Source of the DNA: a virus
Reading direction: 5' to 3' (one strand)
Virus record (IMG/VR): IMGVR_UViG_3300001533_001295
Location: 1-64,000 of that record
DNA length: 64,000 bases
The notes under the pieces were generated by a model. It searched no databases and was not told the origin of the DNA. It saw nothing but the letters and a program-made list of their open reading frames with translations. This document shows, in pieces, positions 8,528 to 16,199 of the stretch (positions are counted from its first letter, which is position 1; each line of letters starts with the position of its first letter). Made by a program: the position numbers and the translations under genes.

Positions 8528-9083
8528 CTATTTACCAGGTGGTGTTGACTTAGGTCTCAAAGGAGGCTGCGCGTTTACCCACCTTGGTAAAGTTGTGTAC
8601 ATTTTTAAAGTTCCTAAGCGCAATGTAAAAATTAATAGTCTCAGAAAGATAAGAAAAAAAATAACCGAAGTAAAAAAAGTAGTATCAGTCTATGATACTG
8701 TCAAGCTCTTAGAGCACTTAGACGCAGCTGACATAAAAGCTAAAAACTTAGGCTTTAAGGGTATAAAACTAGTAATAGAAGATTTCCAGCAAAGACCAGG
8801 CTTTAACCATCCTAAGAGTTATCTATCTACAGGCGGCTGCCTGCAGTTCTGGCGAGACTCCTGTTTGATTGCAGGAGTTAATTTCTATATGGTCTCTCCC
8901 GTCACTTGGAAAAGAGACATGTCTTTAACTAGCGATAAAGAGCTCAGCTGCAAGTTAGCCTGTGATATGTTTCCTGGTAACAGTGTTTTTATAAAAGATG
9001 ACAATCTAGCTGAAGCAGCATTACTGTCACATTGGTTTTCTGTTTTCAAGAAAGATCTTTTATGTTCTCCTACGGAATCGTAG
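8520..9083 (+). CDS. RuvC-like Holliday junction resolvase
   Basis: RNase H-fold nuclease of the RuvC type, 187 residues. The first catalytic Asp is in G-V-D-L-G (D10), the second acidic strand is L-V-I-E-D-F (E87), and the C-terminal acidic pair lies in D-D-N-L-A-E-A (about residue 160), giving the usual D-E-D-D order. A conserved-looking P-V-T-W-K segment precedes the third motif as in RuvC-like phage resolvases. It would cut branched recombination intermediates before packaging. It overlaps thyX by 8 bases and the next gene by about 20 bases. Confidence 0.8.
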   Translation: MSDYLPGGVDLGLKGGCAFTHLGKVVYIFKVPKRNVKINSLRKIRKKITEVKKVVSVYDTVKLLEHLDAADIKAKNLGFKGIKLVIEDFQQRPGFNHPKSYLSTGGCLQFWRDSCLIAGVNFYMVSPVTWKRDMSLTSDKELSCKLACDMFPGNSVFIKDDNLAEAALLSHWFSVFKKDLLCSPTES

Positions 9084-9667
9084 CTGTCAGCACTCAATCT
9101 CCAAGTAACGTGCCGTTTGATCCACCTGAGTTTACAGCGCCTAAGAACTATACTGACCCTATCAAGATCAAAGATTACGTCCAAAAGAAGACCGAAGCCT
9201 GGTTAGACGGTTTGAACGCTAATCCAGTGTTAGCAGAGACTGTCGATGTCTCATACTTTTTTAAGAAAGACTACGCAGGTGAAGCTTCTCCTGCTAAATT
9301 TAAAAACGTAGAAGAAGCTATGGCTAAAATGGAAGAGCTCGCTAAAGGAGTTAACGCGCGCGAGTTCACTTGGTTTAGTTTCGACGTAGACTTCACTGTA
9401 CGATTAATACGACACTACGCTGCTAGGAACGGTCTGACGAGCTTAGCCGCTCTCAGCCATGCTAATAGGGTGGACTGTTGGTCGTTGTTAGGTGTTAAGT
9501 CTGATTACATTCCGCAAAAAGCGGCGTGGGATATTTGGTTTGATTTAGCTAGTAAGTCTGATATGCCTTCGAATTTAAGTAAGGATCTTACTGGAAAAGA
9601 TCAAGGAAAAGTTTGTGTGGCTATGGCTTACCATATTGTTAGGGCTTACGGGCTAGTGTGCTCGTAG
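9062..9667 (+). CDS. Unknown protein
   Basis: Start placed at ATG 9062 (AAGAAAG upstream) rather than at TTG 9032, which would extend the overlap with the RuvC-like gene. 201 residues, mixed composition, with a Trp-rich middle part. No motif is recognised. It ends 28 bases before the next gene. Confidence 0.6.
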   Translation: MFSYGIVAVSTQSPSNVPFDPPEFTAPKNYTDPIKIKDYVQKKTEAWLDGLNANPVLAETVDVSYFFKKDYAGEASPAKFKNVEEAMAKMEELAKGVNAREFTWFSFDVDFTVRLIRHYAARNGLTSLAALSHANRVDCWSLLGVKSDYIPQKAAWDIWFDLASKSDMPSNLSKDLTGKDQGKVCVAMAYHIVRAYGLVCS

Positions 9668-9695
9668 AATTACTAAGAATCACAGGTTAACTTAA

Positions 9696-10400
9696 ATGTT
9701 AGGCTCAGGCGTCGATAGATTTGACTATAAACAGGATCCAATCGAACTGGTTAAAATGTCTGGCGCTAGAGGTTGTTCTCTAGTCAAGGCGTCTGAGGAC
9801 TTTGAATTTTTTGTACCGTACGTACCTGCGGTAGTTATGTCGAATAACTACGTAGATCCACTTATGGTATGTAGGTCAGCTGTAGGGATTCCCAGTAAGA
9901 TGTATTACTGGGAATCCCCTTATCAATTAGTAGAGCTAGGTAAGGTTGGACGCCACCTTGGCTTAAGTTCACACGTAATATTTGGTTTAAAGAAAGACGA
10001 CTGGGCTACAGTATCCGAGCATGTTGGGTCTATTAACGTAAAAACATTTTCTCCGGTAGACCCTAAAAATTCGTTCGTATTACACTTCGGCGTACAGACT
10101 CTGGATATGGCTGACCCTCTGGCTCCTAGTAGTAAGCACTACAGCGGAGCCGACGACTTGCGTATAAAGTTAAACGCATTTGTAATTAATAGTCAGTTCT
10201 GGGGTATAATACTTAGAGACCACGGTATTAAGAAATTTGGTCTGCCGACCTTTTTTAGAATAACCGTAAAGCAGTCGCTAGCTGATCCTAAGTCAGAATA
10301 CTTTGTCAAGGCTGTTATCGAAGGTGTAGCTCCTGACGATTCTTTAGGTATTTTAAATAGCTCTAAGTTCAGTAATAATGGTGGATTACATGGAATCTAA
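9696..10400 (+). CDS. Unknown protein
   Basis: 234 residues starting at ATG 9696. Composition suggests a globular beta-rich protein with several Phe/Tyr-rich strands. No catalytic motif could be identified. The 3' end overlaps the next gene by 23 bases. Confidence 0.6.
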   Translation: MLGSGVDRFDYKQDPIELVKMSGARGCSLVKASEDFEFFVPYVPAVVMSNNYVDPLMVCRSAVGIPSKMYYWESPYQLVELGKVGRHLGLSSHVIFGLKKDDWATVSEHVGSINVKTFSPVDPKNSFVLHFGVQTLDMADPLAPSSKHYSGADDLRIKLNAFVINSQFWGIILRDHGIKKFGLPTFFRITVKQSLADPKSEYFVKAVIEGVAPDDSLGILNSSKFSNNGGLHGI

Positions 10401-10755
10401 ACAGCGACCTCCATATGAAGTTGTTCAGTTCTTGTTAGGAGTATCGGCAGCTGTAGCCGTACCGGACGTTGAAGACAAGAAAGCTGCTTTAGCTGCTGCT
10501 TTAGATAAAGTTATTGAAGAACTAGCTAGTAAATTTAACGCAAAATGCGCAGACGAATACGTAGTGCCTCTTAACAGCTCGGCACCTAACATTCAGGTGT
10601 TCAATGGAGTGGTTATGGGTACTTTGTCGGGCGTGGTAAAAGAGAAGTCCCATGAAATTAAAAGTGTTAGGGTCGCAAGTCCAGCAGAGAAAGTCATCGA
10701 AGCAGCTAAGCAAATCGGCGGAACAGTTAGAAGAACAAGAAGAAGAGGTAGGTAA
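10378..10755 (+). CDS. Unknown small protein with Arg-rich C-terminus
   Basis: ATG 10378 (alternative ATG 10390), 125 residues. Ala-rich helical N-terminal half, then strands, and a strongly basic end R-R-T-R-R-R-G-R that could touch nucleic acid. The coding DNA for the last 35 residues is also the start of the next gene in another frame. Confidence 0.6.
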   Translation: MVDYMESKQRPPYEVVQFLLGVSAAVAVPDVEDKKAALAAALDKVIEELASKFNAKCADEYVVPLNSSAPNIQVFNGVVMGTLSGVVKEKSHEIKSVRVASPAEKVIEAAKQIGGTVRRTRRRGR

Positions 10756-11101
10756 AAAGTTCTTCGCCGTTATAGCGACTTTAGGAATATCTCCGTCTTG
10801 CCTCATGTTCGAAGACAGGGAAAGCTTAGTAAAGCACCTGCGCGAACATATAAGTAAGTCTATACCCGATGATGTGCGTATATATGTGTTTGAAGGTAGT
10901 CGTATACCTATAACTCACTCGTCAGGTAATTACTTAGATCCACACCTAGTCTTCTCTAGCGAAGACAGAGTCAGGATATTAAGTAATGAATACATCGACC
11001 CGAGCCAAGATCAACTAATAAGTGGCATCATTAAATCTCCTTTAAATACTGAAACAACGACATCCGAAGAATCTAGTGACGAAGATGACTTATTCTTCTA
11101 G
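10652..11101 (+). CDS. Unknown protein overlapping the upstream gene by 104 bases
   Basis: ATG 10652 follows AAAAGAGAAG. 149 residues: a charged Gln/Glu/Lys helix (E-E-Q-E-E-E-V) encoded inside the upstream gene, a globular middle, and an acidic Ser/Glu/Asp tail ending D-D-L-F-F. An end of acidic residues plus aromatic tip recalls partner-recruiting tails, but no family is recognised. A conserved 28-bp element and a terminator follow directly. Confidence 0.6.
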   Translation: MKLKVLGSQVQQRKSSKQLSKSAEQLEEQEEEVGKKFFAVIATLGISPSCLMFEDRESLVKHLREHISKSIPDDVRIYVFEGSRIPITHSSGNYLDPHLVFSSEDRVRILSNEYIDPSQDQLISGIIKSPLNTETTTSEESSDEDDLFF

Positions 11102-11103
11102 CG

Positions 11104-11132
11104 CTTAATTATTTAACATTTTGCGCTATATT
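11104..11132 (+). promoter_or_regulatory. Candidate phage promoter, copy 1 of a conserved 28-bp element
   Basis: Starts CTTAATTATT and ends TTTTGCGCTATAT, 28 bases in all. The same element with identical spacing occurs at 60265 and 60914. All three lie in intergenic DNA before + strand genes and are followed within 50-60 bases by a hairpin. The TATAT end could be a -10 box; no good -35 TTGACA is present. It could be recognised by the phage RNA polymerase, but that is inference. Confidence 0.5.
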
Positions 11133-11153
11133 TTAATGCGGTGTCGCTCTCAC

Positions 11154-11181
11154 AAGGCCTGCTTTTAGCAGGCCTTTTTTT
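11154..11181 (+). terminator. Intrinsic terminator between the promoter-like element and the next gene
   Basis: AGGCCTGC, a TTTTA loop, GCAGGCCT, then seven T. A textbook rho-independent terminator. It lies downstream of the candidate promoter and upstream of the gene at 11199, so it either ends the previous operon or attenuates the new transcript. Confidence 0.8.
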
Positions 11182-11198
11182 ATTTAAAGGAGACGCAG

Positions 11199-11924
11199 GT
11201 GTATGAGTTAGGTGAGGTACCGAAAACTAAAGCTAACAGGAAGTTAGCGGCCATAATTCAAAAGGCCAAAAAGAAGCTTTTTAATAAAGCTATCTGCTAC
11301 CAAGGAAAAGACTTTTTCATAAAGATTTTTTACTCGGTAGAAAACAAGTTTTATTGTGTCATCGAAGAAGGTGAGACAATTAAAACTATCGACCTAGATT
11401 TAGCAAGCGTTGGCCCTAGAAAAATTTACGCTGTAAAAAGCGTAAAAAGTATTCCAGAAAAAAAGCTTGCTGATGTCGACAGATTAGTTAAAGAAAATAA
11501 TCGAATAAGCGCTTATTCGATTTCTGGAGAGTTTCTGTTTGCTTTTGCCCCAGAGGAGAAAGGAGCAAAACTGTATGATTTGGACGGCGTTGACTATGTA
11601 ACTCTAGAAGACTATTTCAAAGATAAACCTAGTTTCAACGCGGCTTGGCTATCTCAACGGTTCTTAAACATAAAAGCCGATTTCGGTCGGCTTAAAGTTT
11701 GGGTGCTAACTAGTAAGAATTACTTAGATCATAGCTACTTTGATCTAAGTAAAGCAGCGGATGTTACGGCGTTAGTTATATTAGTTACCTTAGGAAAGGG
11801 CAGAAAATTATGTGCACGGAATACGCCAGACAACTTGTCGCTGACTGGACCAACAGCGGCAACTCCCAAGCCGAAAAAATCTTCGTTTCGGTGGATAACA
11901 ACCAAGCTAATGAGCTGGTTGTAG
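11199..11924 (+). CDS. Unknown basic protein
   Basis: GTG 11199 has a strong AAAGGAG site 6 bases upstream. 241 residues, Lys-rich N-terminal helix, then beta-rich middle. The last ~38 residues (Pro/Lys/Ser-rich, ending near LMSWL) are encoded by DNA that also starts the next gene. No known domain. Confidence 0.65.
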   Translation: MYELGEVPKTKANRKLAAIIQKAKKKLFNKAICYQGKDFFIKIFYSVENKFYCVIEEGETIKTIDLDLASVGPRKIYAVKSVKSIPEKKLADVDRLVKENNRISAYSISGEFLFAFAPEEKGAKLYDLDGVDYVTLEDYFKDKPSFNAAWLSQRFLNIKADFGRLKVWVLTSKNYLDHSYFDLSKAADVTALVILVTLGKGRKLCARNTPDNLSLTGPTAATPKPKKSSFRWITTKLMSWL

Positions 11925-12877
11925 CTATATTCACCGAAGAAGAGATCTTCGGCGAGATTAGGAAACCCGGTAAGGGTTGGCTGTCCGTGAAAATGGACAA
12001 ACCTCTCTCTGGAAAACAGAGAAAGTTCTACCGGAATAACTGCATCATCAGCCCAGCTGATGGAGTTATGAAGGTAACTGAGGGTGAGATTGACTTCTCG
12101 TTCGAAGTGGCTGAGAGAGTATACTCAGTCACAAAGCCGATTGAGGCAGCTATCACAGAGAAAACCTCTGTTAAAAAAGGAGAGATAATCGTGAGATTCT
12201 CTAAAATTTTAGACATCGTAGAGGAGTACTACGATGGTAAGAATTTCAGCATAGATCCCCAGGCTGAAAAAACCAACACTGAGTCAGAACAGTTGCTGGA
12301 GCACATTTACAATGTTCTTCACAACGGTAAAGAACAGTTCGCTTACCGCTGGTACTACGTCCTTCCTTCAAACGCTTTGACGCCTGGGATGGCGTTAAAA
12401 CTGAAGGAAGAGAAAGCGCTGGAGGCTATCGAAGGCGGCCTGCCGGTCCGGGTGATGCACCGCTCTAGGTACATCACACATGCCGACGAAACGACCGTCC
12501 GGCTCAGGACTAAACACTACAAGGAAGTAGTTTTCGACAGCCGACTGGTATCTATAGACGTAGAGCCAGGGAGGCTGTACGAAGCCGGCGAGCAAGTAGG
12601 CCGGTTCGTCAGGAGTATGGAAGACCTCGACATCATTCAGTCTGACAAGCGCGCGTTAGAGCGCATTTCGGACTGTTACATGCTGGAGAATTCCATTTTC
12701 TCTGGGGACAAGGTTATGGTCCCTGCTCGATTGGCCTTTTCGAAAAAGATGGAGAATTTCGAAAAGGTGTTAGTAAAAGGAGAATCGTTGGGAAAAGGGC
12801 CGCTCCCTTTCAACGATGACGGCTATGTTGATTTCGGCGATGTCAGAGTGTTCAGGCACTCTAAGCTGAAAAAGTAA
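11810..12877 (+). CDS. Unknown beta-rich protein
   Basis: ATG 11810 is preceded by TTAGGAAAGG, a good ribosome site, which supports starting inside the previous gene (115-base overlap). 355 residues. There is an S-P-A-D-G-V segment near residue 82 and several strand-turn-strand units with G-E or G-D turns suggestive of barrel-sandwich folds. Base composition is slightly richer in G/C than its neighbours. Two hairpins follow, so this ends a transcription unit. Function unknown. Confidence 0.65.
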   Translation: MCTEYARQLVADWTNSGNSQAEKIFVSVDNNQANELVVAIFTEEEIFGEIRKPGKGWLSVKMDKPLSGKQRKFYRNNCIISPADGVMKVTEGEIDFSFEVAERVYSVTKPIEAAITEKTSVKKGEIIVRFSKILDIVEEYYDGKNFSIDPQAEKTNTESEQLLEHIYNVLHNGKEQFAYRWYYVLPSNALTPGMALKLKEEKALEAIEGGLPVRVMHRSRYITHADETTVRLRTKHYKEVVFDSRLVSIDVEPGRLYEAGEQVGRFVRSMEDLDIIQSDKRALERISDCYMLENSIFSGDKVMVPARLAFSKKMENFEKVLVKGESLGKGPLPFNDDGYVDFGDVRVFRHSKLKK

Positions 12878-12945
12878 GCACTACAAAAAAGTGCTTACTT
12901 AGTGTAAAGTAGGCGGAGAAGTTAACCTTCTCCGCCTACTTTTTA
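12872..12945 (+). terminator. Tandem hairpins, the second an intrinsic terminator
   Basis: First hairpin 12872-12900 (AAGTAAGCACT / AGTGCTTACTT) has no T run. The second at 12907-12941 (AGTAGGCGGAGAAG / CTTCTCCGCCTACT) is followed by TTTTT and is a strong terminator. Together they separate the unknown gene upstream from the small pre-portal genes. Confidence 0.75.
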
Positions 12946-12960
12946 GCTATTGGAACTAAT

Positions 12961-13170
12961 ATGCAATTTTCTACAGAGTATGCTGTAAAAGGCTTAGACC
13001 AAGCTATGGTGGACGACGAGGAGCTGCCGTCTGACTATAAGCCACCTACCAAGATGAATTCTAGAGATTTAATCGACGGCACGGATTTACCTAAGTACGG
13101 GCCTTCTGCTCCTTTTAAATTAGAGGTAAGCAAAGACTTTAATGATTTATCTATACACCTAATTCCATAG
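12961..13170 (+). CDS. Small unknown protein
   Basis: 69 residues from ATG 12961, acidic and Pro-rich, without a hydrophobic core that I can see. The ribosome site is weak. It begins the cluster that leads to the portal gene. No function can be given. Confidence 0.5.
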   Translation: MQFSTEYAVKGLDQAMVDDEELPSDYKPPTKMNSRDLIDGTDLPKYGPSAPFKLEVSKDFNDLSIHLIP

Positions 13171-13244
13171 CCATCGAAATCTATAATCAGTTAGTTAGAC
13201 AGCACGGTAAAGCTGCTACTGTTAGTACTGAAGAAAGTAAACCT

Positions 13245-13694
13245 ATGTCTATATCTCAGAGTGTACGTAGATCTACTCCGGCTGCCAGCTACACTGCACC
13301 CCTAGATTTAAGTAGTGTATTTAAGATACCGGGCTTGAGCCTAGAGCCGTCTGAGCCGTCTATTAGCATCGACATGCACTATTTTGCGCCAGACGCGCAA
13401 AAGGTTAGGCATAAGTACAAGGTAGATCACGCCATTTTTATGTCTCACCCAGATACAGGTGAGCCGGAGTTTTTTGTAACGGTCACCGATCAGCGTCGAG
13501 GAGAGGACGTTATAGACCAGCTGCCCGTTATCAGCGCTGTTCCTTTCGATGACGCTACCATATCCCTTGATTTGGTAGACGGAGGTAATCAGTATAGAAT
13601 TACAGCAGATCAAGGATCTATTGAATTTTCTTTCGGCGTGTTCTTCTTTATGATATTTTTCACTAAGCAAGTAGTAGAGATTAATAATGGATAA
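13245..13694 (+). CDS. Unknown beta-rich protein
   Basis: ATG 13245 with GAAGAAAG upstream; 149 residues, alternating strands, ending in an unusually hydrophobic Phe-rich segment (about residues 128-142) that could be a membrane or core helix. The same frame is open back to 13146 and reads coding-like (…EIYNQLVRQHGKAATV…) but contains no ATG, GTG or TTG, so the true start may be further upstream at a rare codon (ATA 13167 or ATC 13173). No family recognised. Confidence 0.6.
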   Translation: MSISQSVRRSTPAASYTAPLDLSSVFKIPGLSLEPSEPSISIDMHYFAPDAQKVRHKYKVDHAIFMSHPDTGEPEFFVTVTDQRRGEDVIDQLPVISAVPFDDATISLDLVDGGNQYRITADQGSIEFSFGVFFFMIFFTKQVVEINNG

Positions 13695-13869
13695 GTTCGC
13701 CGTAATAAGAGAAGACATTACTCCGCAGTACGCCGAGAGAAAAAAGTGCTCAAGCGGTAAGTGCGGCTGCGCTGGTGGCAGCAACAAGCGTTCGTCTGAG
13801 ATTCCGGCAGAGCTTACCGAAAAAGTCGCTAAGGACTTAGTTAAGCAAGATAAAAAGACTAGCTCTTAA
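13687..13869 (+). CDS. Small cysteine-containing protein
   Basis: 60 residues from ATG 13687, overlapping the previous gene by 8 bases. Contains C-S-S-G-K-C-G-C at about residues 21-28, a compact Cys cluster that could bind a metal, and a Lys-rich C-terminus. It lies just upstream of the portal gene; function unknown. Confidence 0.55.
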   Translation: MDKFAVIREDITPQYAERKKCSSGKCGCAGGSNKRSSEIPAELTEKVAKDLVKQDKKTSS

Positions 13870-13884
13870 GGTCTAGCGACTTAT

Positions 13885-15762
13885 ATGAATGACAACGCAA
13901 CAGGTATGTCTTTTTCTGCTTGTGGAAATATAAATTCTACAGGCGGCGGTTTAGGTAAGGCTAGGTTTCCGTCGCCTTACTTAGACTACACATCTACATA
14001 TGTGTGGCGTACGTTAGACGAAGTATTTGACTGGTCCGAGTTCAGCTTCCTTATGACTCCTGAAGTCAGGGAAGCTTTTAGGCGTTTAGTTAGCCCTTTT
14101 GTTACTCCGTTAAAATTCGAGTCTCTTGATCCAGAACACAGGCCATTAGATCCAGGCGATGAGAAGTCTTGGCAGAGACTTGTAGAGCTTAAATTAAAGT
14201 GGCCGATGCACGCCTTCGTCACTTTACTCAACATAATGTTCTACGGCAACGACTTTATGAGCGTTGTCGCTCCGGTTGATCGTTGGCTTGAGTGCCCCGA
14301 CTGTGGTACTAGGTACAGGCTCAGAGAGCTTACTCATGACCATAATTTTAGCTACTCTAAAAACGGCTTCTCTTTAAAATGCCGCTCACCTAGCTGCCGT
14401 TACAGTGGTTTAAATAGTAAGAAAATCTTTAAAGTAGTTGATATGCGAGATTCTCGGCCTGAGAACTTTCGCATCAAGCATTGGTCTCCTAGGAACATCG
14501 TAATAGATTACTACGAAGTACCTGAAGAGACTAAAATCTACTGGAATATCCCAGGCACTATTAAACAAGCTGTAAAGAAGAGCGATGTTTATACCTTGTC
14601 GACTCTAGACATGGGTATGCTCAAGGCTATAGAGGAAGGAAAACTATTTGAGTTTAATAAAAATAGAGTTTTCCATGCCTACGAGCCCACGCTATCTGGG
14701 ATAAAAAATAATGGTTGGGGGTTACCTAGGGTAACTGGATTACATAAGCAAGCTTGGATGCTGCAGCTTTTAAGAAAATCTGTGCAGTCTATAGCTTTAG
14801 ACTTAGATCATCCTATTAAAATAGTCTCGCCGGCTCCGGTGTCTCAGCAGACAATGGGCGGAGCTATGTCTCCTAACCAAGCTCAACCGGTAGCTGAATT
14901 TCAACGCAACTTTAACAGGATATTAGCTTCTCATAGGTTTGACCAAACTAGGTGGCACGCAATGGGTCAGCCTATTCAGTCTTCGTTTTTAGGCGGACAA
15001 GCTAATCAGTTGTTTCCGTCAGAAATGATAAACGCTACTAAAGAAGACTTAGTTGATGCAGCTGGGTTGCCTGTCGAACTTTATAAAGGTAACTTATCGG
15101 CGCAAGCTGCCCCTATGGGTATGCGTTTGTTTGAAGTTCAAAACTCATTTTTAGTAGCCATAATAAATGATGCTGCTCAGTTTGCAGTGGACCGCATATG
15201 TGAGTTAAGCGCCAGGGACCCTGTAAACGTAAGTCACCAGCCACTGAAGTTGGTCGACGATATGAACACCATTGCCATGTTGAGCCAGCTGGCTACTTCC
15301 GGTGCTATCAGCTTGAGCGAGCCGCTTGGTAGGTTGGGCGTTTCGCTGCGCGATGATATGTGGAAGCAGCATTACGAACAAAAGTTGCGTCAGGAATTCC
15401 AGCAACGCATGGAGTCCGACATGATGAAGCAGCAAGAATCGGCTGCTTTGATGCAGCAGCTTGGCGCTCCTCAAGAACAGCAAGTAGGACCTGACGGCCA
15501 ACCTATGCCTCAAGGTCCAGCAGCTCAGATGCTTCCTTCGCAGGGACTAAAGCCGCCTCCTCAGCTTGAGCAGTGGGAGCCTGCGGCTATGTCTTTGGCT
15601 GAGACTTTATCTATGATGCCTGAAATTCAAAGGCAGCAAGAAATAAGGATACTCAGAGAGCAGAACCCGACTTTCCATGCTGTAGTAATGCAGCGGTTGA
15701 GTCAGATACGCAGGCAGCAGGGTACGGAAGCTCGCGCTGCCATGATGTCCGGTGGTATGTAA
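13885..15762 (+). CDS. Portal protein with inserted zinc ribbon
   Basis: 625-residue protein with portal-like organisation: N-terminal alpha/beta part, a long central region carrying G-W-G-L-P-R and K-E-D-L-V-D-A-A-G-L-P motifs typical of phage portals, and a C-terminal Gln/Met-rich helical barrel tail. A zinc ribbon is inserted at residues 137-171 (C-P-D-C … C-x4-C). The portal ring is the DNA gate of the capsid and binds the terminase. The C-terminal ~150 residues are low-complexity Gln/Pro/Met. Terminase and capsid genes are not seen nearby, which is unusual for a portal. Assignment is by pattern, not alignment. Confidence 0.7.
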   Translation: MNDNATGMSFSACGNINSTGGGLGKARFPSPYLDYTSTYVWRTLDEVFDWSEFSFLMTPEVREAFRRLVSPFVTPLKFESLDPEHRPLDPGDEKSWQRLVELKLKWPMHAFVTLLNIMFYGNDFMSVVAPVDRWLECPDCGTRYRLRELTHDHNFSYSKNGFSLKCRSPSCRYSGLNSKKIFKVVDMRDSRPENFRIKHWSPRNIVIDYYEVPEETKIYWNIPGTIKQAVKKSDVYTLSTLDMGMLKAIEEGKLFEFNKNRVFHAYEPTLSGIKNNGWGLPRVTGLHKQAWMLQLLRKSVQSIALDLDHPIKIVSPAPVSQQTMGGAMSPNQAQPVAEFQRNFNRILASHRFDQTRWHAMGQPIQSSFLGGQANQLFPSEMINATKEDLVDAAGLPVELYKGNLSAQAAPMGMRLFEVQNSFLVAIINDAAQFAVDRICELSARDPVNVSHQPLKLVDDMNTIAMLSQLATSGAISLSEPLGRLGVSLRDDMWKQHYEQKLRQEFQQRMESDMMKQQESAALMQQLGAPQEQQVGPDGQPMPQGPAAQMLPSQGLKPPPQLEQWEPAAMSLAETLSMMPEIQRQQEIRILREQNPTFHAVVMQRLSQIRRQQGTEARAAMMSGGM

Positions 15763-15777
15763 TTAAGGTTTATATCG

Positions 15778-16092
15778 ATGAAACGACGACGCAAGAGAAT
15801 ATTACCCGTGGATGGCGAAATTCAAGAATCGGCTCCCATGCCTACTCCTGTAACTGAAGAAGTTAAGCCTCCTGCGGAGGAGATTCCTCCGGTAGAGGAA
15901 GCTCCTCCTGTGGAAGAAATTCCACCGGTAGAAGAAGTTCCTCCGCCAGTAGAAGAAGTTCCTCCGCCGCCAGCAGAGGAAGAGGAAGAGGAAGTTGAAG
16001 TTAAAGTTGAATCAAATCAACCAGAGTACGCTTCTTATTTGCATTTTCTATTAGCTCTAGAAGGCAACAGCGAACCGCTAACTATAATTTAG
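15778..16092 (+). CDS. Pro/Glu-repeat protein, possibly a truncated glycosyltransferase
   Basis: 104 residues from ATG 15778: basic start (MKRRRKR), then seven or so P-P-V-E-E repeats and a poly-Glu run, then a short globular end (S-Y-L-H-F-L-L-A-L-E-G-N). The stop TAG is followed by a coding-like frame (16083-16199) that looks like the end of a GT25-family glycosyltransferase, so this gene may be the front part of a broken one. The repeat segment alone would be a flexible spacer. Confidence 0.5.
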   Translation: MKRRRKRILPVDGEIQESAPMPTPVTEEVKPPAEEIPPVEEAPPVEEIPPVEEVPPPVEEVPPPPAEEEEEEVEVKVESNQPEYASYLHFLLALEGNSEPLTII

Positions 16093-16199
16093 GCTACATT
16101 ACTTCTTGCGGCTGGGTAACTAGAACCTACATTAAAGGTTGCTATAGGTACGCACTCAGCGCAAACGGAGCTAAAAAGATAACGGAACTTATGCAGTGA
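16083..16199 (+). pseudogene. Glycosyltransferase (GT25-like) C-terminal remnant
   Basis: In the frame one base behind the preceding gene, 16083-16199 reads YNLGYITSCGWVT… then Y-R-Y-A-L-S-A-N-G-A-K-K-I-T-E-L and stops at TGA. The A-L-S-x-x-G-A-K-K-[IL] string is typical of LPS glycosyltransferase family 25. No start codon is available. The middle of the enzyme, with the D-D motif, is missing. It is best read as a remnant after deletion and frameshift; a sequencing indel is the alternative. Confidence 0.4.

Noticed and set aside
13341-13787. 148-codon minus-strand ORF opposite the pre-portal genes
   Set aside because: Overlaps two + strand genes with ribosome sites and has no plausible protein motif.
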